Below, piece after piece: positions 10,032 to 21,893 of a stretch of DNA of 52,807 nucleotides. Made by a program: the position numbers and the translations under genes. Positions within the stretch are counted from its first letter, which is position 1; each line of letters begins with the position of its first letter. The notes below the pieces were generated by a model, which had not been told where the DNA came from, ran no database searches, and saw nothing but the letters and a program-made list of their open reading frames with translations. Source of the stretch: Gnomoniopsis sp. IMI 355080 (lineage: Eukaryota; Ascomycota; Sordariomycetes; Diaporthales; Gnomoniaceae); assembly GCA_027946555.1 (NCBI GenBank), contig JAPEVC010000238.1, positions 1 to 52,807 on the forward strand. Reading direction: 5' to 3'.

Positions 10032-11560
10032 TTAAGATGAAGGGCAGATGCTTCCACTTGGCGTGCAGCTTGTGGAGCCACCTGTCACATCGATTCCAGA
10101 CCAAGTGAAGTCCGTGCAAGACCCATCACCACAAAGGATGTAGTAGTTGTAGGCATCATCGCCAGACGCAGTTCCCGTGATATCTTCAAAGGTGACACCA
10201 GAAATGGTGCAGTCAGAGCCTGGGTCGCCGGTAGGGGAGCCGTTCTCGTAGTCCTGCTGGACATCGATTGCATAGTCGGAGATGTCGCTCAGATAGATTC
10301 CGGAGTACGTGATGTCTGAGACAGAAGCATCCGTGGCGTCGTCGTAGGTCTTGATACGGCATCCGTTTTCTGAGTTAACTACCGAAGAATCCTTGAAGGT
10401 GACGTTGGAAACGGTCTTGCCCGTCTTGATAGAGCCGATGGACAAGCCATGACCACCGGAGCAGTACATGTTCTCGAAGACCATGTCGGAACCGTCGTTA
10501 ACGGCCACACAGTCATCCTGGTTGTAGACAGTTACGTCGTACACGTACAAGCCAGTCATGCTAGAGACGTCGAAGGCGTCCGTGTTGTGGCCTAACGCAT
10601 CCCCATCAGAGTCGGTCTCGTCGCCGGCACTGTTGTCCAGGATGAGGTTGTTGATAGTCAAGTCCGAGCCCGACAGGGAGAACAAGTGCGTGGGCCAGTT
10701 CTGGATGGTCAGCTGCTCAAAGGTCATGGTGTCGACATCGTCAAGTGAGATGAACTTGTCAGGCTTGTCCGTGCCGCCATTGGAGCCCTCGCCATCCCAG
10801 TACTGCGCGCCTTGGCCATCAATCACAGCCCCTGCGAGACCGGCCACCTTGACGTTAGAGCCCGAAAGCACAATGGGAGTGTAGTCCGTGTCGGGGGTGT
10901 ACTCGACAGTCATTGTGCCGCCGAAAAGCAGAGCACCACCACTGGGGACGGTGAGAGTCAGGCCCTCGGAGGCCGCGACAGTGACATCCTGCAGCAAGAT
11001 GTTGGAGCACGAGTCGGCCGATGCGGAGGCATCAGCAGCCGCCGTGACAGTACAAGTCGTCCCACCAACTCCCGAGCCACCTGCCAAAGAGCTGATGGCA
11101 GTGCCAGAGCCTGAGCCACCCGAAGAGCCCGAAGAGCCGGACGAGGAGCCGGATGAGCCCGTGGCGGTCGCACTCGCAGCCGCATAGGAGTAGCCTCCAC
11201 CAGTGGCCTGGGCCTGAGCGACATCTACCGTGCTTGCGGCGGCGGCGCTAGTGTACGCAGGCACAGCTGGCTCGGATGTGTAGCTGGAGTCATCACCGGA
11301 ATCTGAGGAGCATCAGTCACCAATCAACAAATAAAGAAACACGTCAAGGCGTTCTTACCGGCTGTAGACGGACCACTGCTCCCTCCGTAACCTCCTCCTA
11401 CAGACTGCTGGCCACCCCCGAAGCCGCCAAAGCCACCTTCACCTCCCGCTCCACCTGGGCCGCCGCCACCCCATCCTCGCTGAAAAACGGCCCCGTTTGG
11501 ACGGGCCATGACGGCCGGCAGCACAGCCGCGGCCAGAGGGATAATAGTAGAAGAACGCAT
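10032..11560 (-). CDS. secreted polygalacturonase (GH28) with Gly/Ser-rich N-terminal extension
   Basis: Two exons on the minus strand, 11560-11359 and 11302-10032, encode 490 aa. A signal peptide is visible (hydrophobic start, cleavage near VMA-RP, residue 18). Residues 19-60 are extremely Gly-rich and about 100-130 form a Gly/Ser linker; the catalytic right-handed beta-helix follows. GH28 signatures have family spacing: NTD (D309), DDC (D330, D331), GHG (H352) and RIK (R383, K385). The enzyme should hydrolyse alpha-1,4-galacturonan in pectin outside the cell; endo action is inferred from the motifs. Most fungal endo-PGs have about 370 residues, so the extension is unusual. The start at 11560 is chosen because it begins the signal peptide; the frame continues upstream through a CAA/CAG tract that would add polyglutamine and hide it. 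The conserved NTDG motif reads NTDA here. Confidence 0.92.
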
Positions 11561-14500
11561 GTTTTGTTGCTGTTGCTGTTGTTGTTGACGAAGTGGGTGA
11601 GTGAGTGGTACGAGCACACAACTACAGAACGAGAGAAAATACTTGAACAAAATCTGAAAGATTGGACGCAACCGGGCGTGCGGAGGCAAGGAATGAATGA
11701 GGAATGATGAAAGAAGGCAGAGCTTTTGGAACTCGAGATCATTTGTGAAGATGGCAGAGCCTTATGTACGGAATTGTATACCATGAGTAAGTGGACGGCG
11801 AAGCAACCCAGCATCATCGTGGATGTTGGAAGTGGAGCCACCTCGGACCCAGATGTTTTGTTTATGAAGTGCTCCTGCATTTCAACAAGGGCCCCGGCCA
11901 CCCGGGTCCAGTCTCTCGGCTTCGTTAAACAAACGCGGCGCATGGGGATGTAGGCCCGGCTCCTTTAATTACAGGTGCTTACGAGGACGTTTCTGGTGTG
12001 AACTAGTGTGCAATACTGGAAGCCTGAGCACGCTGACAGGTGGAATAAGTCATGTATTGTGTTGCAGATATCCCGCAGCTTCAACTAGATGCTCCTGGAG
12101 TAGTGAGCTGGTAGAGAGTTCCCAGGTAGAATGCATACCTACATTCAGTACCGTACATATCCTATGTACAAGTAACGACCTACTACGCAGCGCTATGAAA
12201 ATGGGGCGTTATCAGCTATGCAAAGGATAAAAGACATGCCTCTCCAGGGGATTTTCAGGAGTCTGTGCGTTTCAACCCCTTGGCAAGCAGGGGGGACCAT
12301 GGCGGAATCACCCATGAGGAGATCGTGCCCATATGTTTCGTTTCGGTCATCATCACCCGAACCGAGATGATGCGCCAATCCTCGTGCGGAAAAGCTGCGG
12401 TGCCCGAGTGCCTGGGCGCGTCCAGAGGGAAGCAGTTGCAACTCTGCGGCTCAACACGGGATGTCACGGTCCGCTTGAGGACGACCGCAGACGACATGCA
12501 GTTGATAAGTAAGGGAGCCTGCCTGACAGGAACGTCTGCAGTGGACCGCGAAGCCTGAGTTTCATTTCGGTTGAGCAGGTCAGCGTCTCGCCTTGATGGA
12601 AAGCTTGCGTTCATGGAATGTTCATGACCATGAGCGCCCCGCCTCGTCACGGGCGATTGTCTAAGGTTTGCGTTTGAGAGACAGTTCACATGGATCTTAG
12701 TGAACAGTCGACACTCTGACGCGAGATCGATTCTCATCTCTTGGCTCTTGGCATTAAACGACCAAGCTTCTGTCAGAGAGCTTATACCATGGTCCTCGGA
12801 ACTCTGAGCTTGGCCGAACTTGGCACTAGGATGAGTCTGGGAGCCTCGAAGCTTTTGTGGAGCGACCATTCGCTTGTGCCCGACTTGGCAAGGCCGTGAA
12901 AGGGGGCGATAATACGAAGAGCATGCATGGTTGCCATCCCACGCGCCAACCCCTTCTCGGCCGAATCTATCATCGATTGAGGAAGATTTACTAAGCGCTT
13001 AGATGGGATTCTAGGGAAAAGACCGCTATGAGGCCTCGTGAGTCTTTGAAAACAGCGGGTTAGCGAAATGGTTTCTCCGTTTTCTGGATCGTGTCCGGTC
13101 GCCCGTTCCCTGAACACGTCATTATGATTGTTTGTTGATGTTTCGGAGAATTCCACAACAAATCTGTTTCGTTTCCCTGTTGTGGAAACACGTCCGGTAT
13201 TTGTAAGGCATGTATCCGGCAAGTCCGTATTTTCTTCGGATTGCGCTGAACCCATTTATGCGTGCCCTTCAGGGCTATCCAAGTTCAACTCGAGCTATCT
13301 TTTGGGCTATCTCCCTTAGACGTTGCATACCTGCCTCCGTTAGCAGCTGCATAGGATTGTAGAGGTTTGGGCCTCACCACATAAGCCAAAATAGCCCAAG
13401 TTTGACGAGAATATGTGTACACTGCTCACAGGTGGCATAGGTAGGTATCACACCACCAATACCTTTGACAGTTGGAAAGAAGCAACTATGTGAGGGAAAA
13501 GCCAATAAACACAAGTAAAGTCATACACATTCCACTAGAAACTGCCATCGGACTAGCTAATGCTATAGTAACTGTAATAGACTACATAGTCGGCATGTAC
13601 CTACCTAGGTAGCCTTCACTCAATAGGTGTATGTCTTCTTTTTGAATTAATAAAAAGATGAAAGCAGTCCTTCCAAGGTTTTGTATTGATCTTTACAGTT
13701 GGTGTTGTTCTCAATTATGGAATTCCATATTCCGATTCTTGTGCATGAATACTTGGGAAAGTTATTCTTCCAGAACGTCGTATCTTCTCTCACGCCCCTT
13801 TCATGAGCTCCGAACATGAAACCAGGCTTCTGCTCGTGAATATTTTTATGTGCTACTCCTCGGCTTCATCGCTTCTACTGACGTACGGGCTCGCTCACTG
13901 TAAGCACATTCTACATTGAGAAGATAGGCCAGAGGGAGATAGCTGAAACCAGACACCTGGCATGGTCAGTCTGGCATTTTATTCACATGTTAAATTGCCA
14001 ATTATTAGAGACCAACGAATTCATCGAGTCCAAGTCGAAGGAGGACGACGATCGCAATGAGGACAGTATTTCAATATGTTTTCGTGGTGCTTGCACGATG
14101 TTTTGAAGGTGCATATTTCCAACCGGGAGTGATGTATACTAACGCGTGCCCTACTACGGGATGCTGTCCACAGCCTCTTTCCAAATTTGGCTGGCCATGG
14201 CCTTGTATGGGATTGTTGCCCGAACGCTTGCAATTTAAAGTTCCTAGCCGGGGTGGCGTCTTCCAGAGGCCGTGAGAGCGTTGGTATAATTGTCCAATGT
14301 TTTCGCCATTCAGGGCGCGCTGACCAGAAGCCACAGCAGGCCTGGGCTGGAAATTGATCGCAAGGAATTACAAGTTGCAGATAAAGCTCATGTAACTTGG
14401 GTAAGACTTTTAGCCACAGGACTCGATTGCACGTCTTCCAAGGTAACTGACATGAAAAGAATTCCGGAAGCACGTAGCGTCTGCATTATTCGCGCAAATC

Positions 14501-15414
14501 TTCGACCGCTTGAATTTCGCAAACTTAGAAGGAAAACAAATGAGACGAGAGAAGGCTACCGTCAGTTTGCCCCAGCTCTCCATCGCTTCCATCGGCCAGT
14601 CAGTATAAAAGCAGCCGAATCCACATTGACACTTCATTGTGAGTGAAAAGTCTACCTAACTCGAGCGCTGACTTGCTTTGGGCTACGTAGATGTTACGAG
14701 GTCGCTCCTGCTTGGTAGATCTTTTGCCTCACATCATGCCCCGTGCATGTAATTCCGACGAGCTTGAGGTGAACTGCCAGTCCAATTTACATTCTGCAGA
14801 AGTACCGCTTTCTAGAGAATAGGAGGGACTACGCTGACGTAGAAATCATAACTGTATGCCTAAGTGAATCCACTGCAGCTCGCACGCTATGTAATTCTCC
14901 GCCGGTGATTGCAATATTGGAATTCTTTGGTATACACACTGTCAGAAAATTATGACAGAGATCGATGGAGTGACAGATATTCGACGAGATACATGTAGAT
15001 ATGAGTAATGGGAGATCAAGATTACTTCTGATGTTCCATTCTGGGACTCCGGGTTTCCAGGGGACAGAAGAGATGTAATAGAAATAGCTCAAGACGCATC
15101 TTGGTGACTGGGTAAATCCAATGGTGCCTCTTGCATTGTCACGATTGCTTTAGTCGTAGCTCGTAGTGGCCCACGTGGCGCGCATCGCCGCCTTGTCCAG
15201 GGAGTGTTGCGTTCCAGGAAGTTGAGTATTGTAACAAGTAGACCACCGCTTACCATGTGGAGATTCCAGGGCTGAACAAATATGACAAGATGCTTTACCA
15301 AAATTTGGATGTATCGTGGATGTTTCAAGTGTATGTATATATATATGTATATAATAGGTACTAAAGAAACAACGTTGATGCCCTTATACCCAAAATACCT
15401 TGTCCCTCAGCACC
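11561..15414. other. gene-poor region
   Basis: About 3.9 kb with no supported gene. A CAA/CAG-type tract directly precedes the polygalacturonase start (about 11561-11588) and is probably in its 5' leader. Minus-strand open frames at 12255-12869 and 12782-13255 overlap each other and have composition unlike the window's real proteins. A TACCTAGGTA palindrome sits at 13602-13611. Base composition becomes AT-richer between about 13.4 and 15.3 kb. Spliced small genes or non-coding RNAs cannot be excluded. Confidence 0.6.
13602..13611. repeat. dispersed palindrome TACCTAGGTA
   Basis: Exact copy of the 10-bp palindrome, in gene-poor DNA. Confidence 0.95.
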
Positions 15415-16874
15415 CTAAAGTGGCCAATTTTCCTTTCTTGGTGCCTTTACGTGGAGTGGTTGTGTGTGGGATGCTTGTATACCAAGCTCGACTTCCGATG
15501 GCGAGTAGTAGGCTTCGGCTGAGTAGCCCAATTTGTTGGCACCAGCCCGGGAGGTTTCCTCAGGGATCTCCGCCAACTCGAACCTCCCGGCACTCTTCTG
15601 CCCGCTTTCCTCGTCTCGCGAAAAGAGAGAGCTCGCTTCTTTCTTCTCAATGAGTGTACTTCCACGCCAGGTGGATCCCTTTGATGGCTCTGAAGCGGCC
15701 AATTTTCTGGATGTCAAGGAGGTGTGGAGGTCTTTCACGAAAGGTCGAAGCACGGGAATACACTGGACCATGATTGTGCCAGCGACTTCAGCAGAGTACC
15801 TGCAATAATTGGCATTAGCGGCTGACACCGGCGCGGAACGGCCCACGAAATCACGAAATCGAAGATCAGATCTAAAAACCTACCATATTTCCGATACTGC
15901 ATCGCGCCACATGTACCATTCGTCATGGACATGCATAAGAGGTGTGTCCTTCCACCAGGTCCTGACCGCGGTGATAATTGCAACGCTAATTGAGCTCAGT
16001 CAGCAAAGGACGAACCAGTGGCGGCGACTACTCGTGCGACACCAGGACACTCACACTATGCCAAGGCTCAGCGTTACGCAGAGGGCTATCTTCTCAGCTT
16101 TCTTGAGGTTCAACCGCCATGTTATGAACCAAGGGAAAAGAGCAAAGATAAAATCCATAAAGATATTGTAGACTGATGGGTGGCGGCATTAGCGATGAAC
16201 GTGTCTTGTAAAGGTACTCTCCAGCTCGAGAGCTGATGAAATGGCCCGCCCACTCACTGTTGCCAACTTCTTTCCAATTTTGGTCGAAATTGTAATCAAG
16301 ACACCATCCCTGAATCCTATACCATTGCTGATAGTCGTCTTCCCCACACAATTTGGCCCACTGAAAGATGCACTTGCTGAAGGCAATCCCGTCCATGCTG
16401 ATGATGCAGAACCATAGGATGGCAACCTGCCATTTCGATTCAACCATGCGGAGTAAGGTCACGCCAAAAGCCGTTTTGCTCACAGCCTGCCCAATGACTG
16501 TGCCGATGGACGAGGTGTTGATGAGGATGTGCATGCGGTCGTCCCATGAGCCTTTGGCGTATCCTGTGGCATATTCAATGGTGATGAGGATGTCGGTCGT
16601 CATGAGCACAAGCTAAGTTAACGCCAATCAGTATGGACCACATGCAGCAAGGGGACACTGTTTGTGTTGCGCAATCACTCACATAGGCAGTCAGCAGAAC
16701 ATAGTCGTCATACCATAGGCCATGGCGACGGGTGAGCTTGCACCACAGCCTTAGGGAGAGGAAGACAGTGGAAGCGGCGAACAGAATCCATAGACCGGTA
16801 TAGATCTCGCCCGCGGGATTATAGTACACAACATCATCGTCGTCACCGCGAGGGAAGTTCATGATCGACTCCAT
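15415..16874 (-). CDS. PTH11-type rhodopsin-domain integral membrane protein
   Basis: Five minus-strand exons, 16874-16683, 16612-16258, 16172-16055, 15985-15884 and 15799-15415, join in frame to 383 aa. The N-terminus leads into a first membrane span followed by the family pattern of a basic cytoplasmic turn and an LWYDDY motif. Further hydrophobic helices follow, with the typical W-C-L-x-Y-N-F segment, a span containing DFIFALFPW, and a last span ending VLRPF. The roughly 120-residue tail is hydrophilic and Ser/Lys-rich. This is the fungal seven-helix rhodopsin-like domain family that includes PTH11, proposed receptors for surface or chemical cues; most members have no known ligand. No extracellular CFEM domain is present. 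A second in-frame ATG 39 bp upstream (16913) would add 13 residues. The gene stands alone between long gene-poor stretches. Confidence 0.85.
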
Positions 16875-18208
16875 TGGTGCTGAGCTACATGCTGGCCCAC
16901 GAGAAGGGGACAAAAGGGAAAGGGTAGAAGGAAGGACATGTTAAACGACGGTCTGGACGGTGGTGGGCCTGGCAAAATATGGAGATCGGGTCTTCGCGAA
17001 TGCGCTTGTGAAGGCAGGGCTGCCGAGGACGGGAAGGCTTGTTGCGCAAACGAATCCTGTAATCTTCGCCAGGGAATTTTGTCATGTACTTTGTAGTTGC
17101 TAAAAAGAGACGTAGCTCCGGGAACCAGAACAAAAACGATCCTGGTCTGTGCATTGTGGTGTGAGCAAAACCTTCCGGGGCGAGGGCGCGAAGCAATGTG
17201 CACTGTGCAGTCAGTCATTGTGCAGTGCTTGTGCAACGAGTAGACAGGCTCGCACAAGAATTTGCCAGCAATCCGCTACAATACGTTGGCTATACGTCGA
17301 CTCTCTACTCCTGGCTCCACGCTTCGTCGTAACTCTTCAGACAGCCAAGGGGCTTCCAGAGTGACATTCATTACATTGCCGGTTTCTTTCATCAATTTAC
17401 TGGGGCAGAGCAAGTTCCCGAAGGTGGAGGTCTTCCCGCAACAATCTTCCAGAACAAGCATTTCCGAGGCGTCAGGTACGAACTGGCCCTATTTACGACC
17501 CTGGCAGCGTGCAGAAGACAGCTCTGGCCGAAACTTTCGCCGTCTCGCTCCTCTTGATTTTATACTTGAAACATATCCCGGCAGCGGGAGCGTGGGGCCG
17601 CTGACATGTGGGCTCATACTGCAGGGCAGACCAGGCATGACACGCGGACTGATCGTTCGGATTGTCGGATTTGCCTGATGCTTTGCATGCCCGATTGACG
17701 AGGTCGATCTCTCACTTGTCCATCTGGCGACAAAGAACGCGCAAGGCTGCAAGTGGGAAGCTGAGGAAGTGATCTCACAATTTTGTTGTCCTCCCAAATG
17801 CATACGCTGCATATTAGAAAGATGGTATGCCTGCGATGAGAATACTACCAAATAGCTTTCAACAAAACTACGAGTCCACGATTGATCCCTGCCACAGTTC
17901 GTTTTCTTCATGAGAGCCACTGCAGGGCTGAGGTTCTGGCTTTTCCCCATTCGCATCGTGCACCGCAGTCTCGGTCTTCAACCCCCCCGGTATCCCATTT
18001 CTTTTTTTTTCGCTTGTGTGTTGTATACTTTGTACAGTACATTATTACTAAGGTACTCCCGGTCTGCGAAAAGAAAGGGTTCGGTCGCAACACACTGTGT
18101 ACAGCAAGCAAAGCCAGTCATTTTCAGAACTGCCATAATAAGACGAACATGTGCACAATGTCAAGACACTATTACCTTAACGGACTATAAGTTTCGTTCT
18201 TTCCATAG

Positions 18209-18270
18209 TACCTAGGTACCTTTTCAATTATGGCCTTGCCGTGTACTATGTACTGCGACATACCTAGGTA
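18209..18270. repeat. pair of TACCTAGGTA palindromes
   Basis: Two exact copies (18209-18218 and 18261-18270) lie 42 bp apart in gene-poor DNA. Both are followed by CC, extending the similarity. Confidence 0.95.
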
Positions 18271-21219
18271 CCTAATAGTAAGCAAGTGTCCACAAATGGT
18301 TGTGACCGGAAATTCCTCACATGCAGCATCTCTAGCGCAGCTGCAGGTTGGGGCGAGATATCCACCAAGGCACAACTAGCACAGCCCACCCTCCGCTGCC
18401 TCCGTGCACACCTGACTGCAGTTCTCTAACCGAAGGCTGTGATCCACGTATTATGGCATACCGCCCCTACGGCCCTACCTACGTAGTGGGGCCGCCGGAC
18501 TGGCAGGCTGGCAGGCTGGCAGGGCTGGTAGTGGTCGGTCACGTAAAGCACACACACTGGGTTGCAAGTGCGATCCGCAGTGCTGGGAGCGGAGGCGCTT
18601 GGCTGGTTCGTTGCCGCACGTGGCAGACCATTTAAGCATCTGTCACTCCTCTCTCATTCATGCAAAAAAGACGCCTTCGGAGGATTTTTGTTTCTTTACC
18701 ATGATCTGATCAACGGCATATTTGTCCAGACAATGTTTGCCAAGTGTGGCTCGGAGCAAAACGTGCGACAACAATTTTCCGCCCACGTCGAATGAGCTCC
18801 GGATCAGGCCAAGTCAGCGAATGAGTGCATGTGGAACCCCGCGGAAGACCTCGAACTGGGCCAATCTGATTGACTTTGGACTCTGGCGCACCTATGAAAG
18901 TCTATTAGATAGTCTGATAATGTACGTATACCAGCGACCAGGTACTATGTAATCAGTACCTAGATATGCAGTTTACTTCTCATTCCGTCACATCAGTTTC
19001 GGGCCCCAGACTTCAGTGGGACAGCAGTGCGTGGCGTTGTCTTCGTCACATGCCGCCTCTTGGAGGGGTTGCAAGGATTTTGTCCGCGTTGGCTGTAGCA
19101 GCTTCGGTGCGAGAACAGAATCGGCACCTCCCAATTTCGCCCTGCATTTTGCATCATCACCACCAGAGGTTGACGGAGAGCCAGAGAGCAGACACCCGGA
19201 CCTTGCTCGCCCGCCCGATCACCTCCGATCCGAAAAATGACAGCATCCACCACTTCATCAATCCGATGGTCCGTGATAACTTCAGCAGTCATCAGCAGTC
19301 AAGGGAAGTCCACATGTCTCAAGCTCAAACTTCCAGAAGTAGTGAGGAGAGTCTCTATCCCCGAACTGCCAGCCGTCCAGCCGTCTTGCCCGAGTCACAG
19401 TCACCTTTTTTTTCCCCTTCTTTTTTTGTGTCCTTTTTGCTTTTTTCTTTCCCCCATCACCACTCCCTGATACACCACCTATATTTGTGTTCCTAAGCTT
19501 GTGATCCTTCAAGCATCGGCTGCCGCCAGAGGCAGATAAGCAATTGGGCCTCACTCAGCCTTCCTTTTCTCTCCTTTCTACGAGTACCCACCAATACCAA
19601 GCTCCGCTCGAGCCTCGGACCCTGTCCGGCCATCTTCCATCGTCGCCGTCACATACTGCTTGTGAAATCAGACGAGATCTGTTTCTGCACAGATTGTGTC
19701 GAGGCTATACCGACACGTCACTGTGCTTGTGAATTAAGTTCCCTAACTCCTCCCCGAAACCCACAGGTTACGGAACGATGCGGCTACCGGGTCCACTGTC
19801 CCGTACCCAACTTTCTACTCTTCCTTTGGCGGATAAGCCGGTGTCCGCCCGCCCTGCTGTCATGAATCGATGTCGCCATCTTGACTCAAACAATCCCTAC
19901 GCTCGTGAAAGTTCATCTTGTGTCAACAATATAATTTTAGGCTTAGTAGGTACTAAGTAAATTGTTCCAGTCAGGGTTCGCACGAAAGTATTGCGGCCCA
20001 ACTTTCGGGCTTTCGGCACCATTTCTTACACGATGTTCGCCGTATAGCTAGTCAGTCATGTCGCATTTTGACACGTGCGTTATACATAGTAACGAGTCCA
20101 TGGCGAGAAATATACACATTGGAACTATTTTTAGGCCAGCAAGCCAGCCAGCTTTGCCACTCATGATCTCCCAGTGTGATGCATCAGGTACCGTGACCAT
20201 GGCTTCCACGCTCGCCTTCACGAAGATGTAATGATGTCTGTCATGTCTTATGCAGGCTCGCTATTGGCATAAAGGGTTTGCGTGGACGCAGGTGAAGGAT
20301 GGCTATTGCGCTCGCCAGAAAATTGATATGTTGAATGATGATCGATTCACCCAGATTCTCTTGGGGGCCGTGGTTTTACACAGAAATGTCTATCAGGGCC
20401 ACCTAAAAGAGCAGGGACAAGATTGGGAGAGATATTGGTGGGCAGAGAGGGACAAAGAACTCATCAACTCGGCCAGAGCTGGGATTTCACGAAAGACTGC
20501 CCCCGAAACACTTCATTTCGAAAGCAGTTTGTGACTAGGGATTCATGAGGGAAATCGAATCATATCCAAGTCTCCCTAAGAGGGGAATTGAAAAGATAGA
20601 TGCTTTAAATGGCGAATAAGAGGCTGATGATTTTTGAGCTGCCCCTTCCAAACGCTTGTAGCATCACTTCTGATGTCTACCGCGAACAGCTCTTGAAGCC
20701 TGGTGGGGGTAGGTCGGGATGGGAATGTCTAGGCCTAATGTTGTTTCCAATTGATCATGTTAACTCTTATAGAAGAACAGCGAGAGTCTTTAGGGTTAGC
20801 ATAAACGCAATTGCCGAATTCAAAATGCTCCATGCCCCTCCACCGATAATATGCGTCTTCTCCTCCTGCCCATTGGCTTTTCTTCCTGGAATCCTGTATA
20901 CCCTGAAGGCAAGCGCAAAATCTAAAGTGCGCATCAGCGATAGCCAGTGCTGTTACAGTATGCGCTGCTGCATCCTGATATCTCGTCCCAATCGACACAG
21001 CTTCAGTCAGCCGCGTGCCTAAGTAGTAGCACCCCACTATCTACCTGGGTAGGTACTGAATGATGGGGACGAACAAAGCTCACGTACGGCGCACACGACC
21101 TTGCCCATTTCTGAAAATCTTCGTACAATAAACGGAACTCGGCAGAGACTCACAATCTATTTGCTTCTCTGCGCTGTTGCTCCCTGAACCTCCCTGAGCC
21201 CAAAGAGCCCAAACTTGGG

Positions 21220-21229
21220 TACCTAGGTA
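21220..21229. repeat. dispersed palindrome TACCTAGGTA
   Basis: Exact copy. A 9-of-10 variant (ACCTAGGTA) lies at 21648-21656, just beyond the 3' end of the MFS gene. Confidence 0.95.
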
Positions 21230-21893
21230 CGTAAGCCAGAAGCAATTAAACCAACACATCTTGCGAGTCGTGACAGAACGAGGCATACAGTTGTCTGTTG
21301 CTGAAGCCAGACGTACTCGAGGCATGTAGTTGCAACTTGCAGTGACCTCTCCTCCGAAAGCCTGCTGCCTTCCTCGAACAACCCCTTTTCGCCATCCTCA
21401 TCATCATACTCCTCTTTGCAAACAGCGATATGATGGCAAGAAGGAGCAATCATCTCCGTCCTTAGCCAAATACGTCTTATGAAACACACTTCACCCAGGC
21501 CCACGCGCCACGTTACACGAATACCAGTCACAATGCATTGAACGTTTTCCACAAGAGCCCGCAGGGTCAGGCTATAGAAAAAGAAATTTGTGGTATTGGG
21601 TATCTGTATAGCCAACCAACACGTATCTAGGTTCTACATCATTACAGACCTAGGTAGTAGCCACTCCATTGCTTGATACACAATTCCATGGATGATGCTG
21701 TACTCATCGCCGTGCGATTCAAGCTCATGCCCATTGTTATTCCTTTGTGTGTCCAAACCCAGCCCAGAACGCCTTGGGGCAAAGCTAGGCCGCACACACT
21801 ACTGTTCTCCTTGACCGTATATAATCGCTCTGAGCATGTATGCTCTGTATATTCTGCTGCACAGTTGGATGCTTATTCCAGCCGAAGGGGACT

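Larger units (their letters stand above)
16875..21893. other. 5-kb gene-poor region
   Basis: No convincing gene. Many short frames occur on both strands; the largest, 18966-19496 plus, is a Ser/His/Pro/Phe-rich translation of a pyrimidine-rich tract. A 94-codon frame at 20250-20534 plus is Trp/Lys/Arg-rich but unrecognised. The region carries T-rich and C/T-rich stretches (17998-18010, 19400-19460), a GGCAGGCT repeat near 18500-18525 and three exact TACCTAGGTA palindromes. Confidence 0.6.

Noticed and set aside
11324..11689. Polygalacturonase frame extended upstream through a polyglutamine tract
   Set aside because: The extension would place about 40 residues before a good signal peptide; the ATG at 11560 is the natural start.
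12255..13255. Two overlapping minus-strand frames of 204 and 157 codons
   Set aside because: They overlap in different frames, resemble no protein family and lack convincing splice links, so they are not called as genes.
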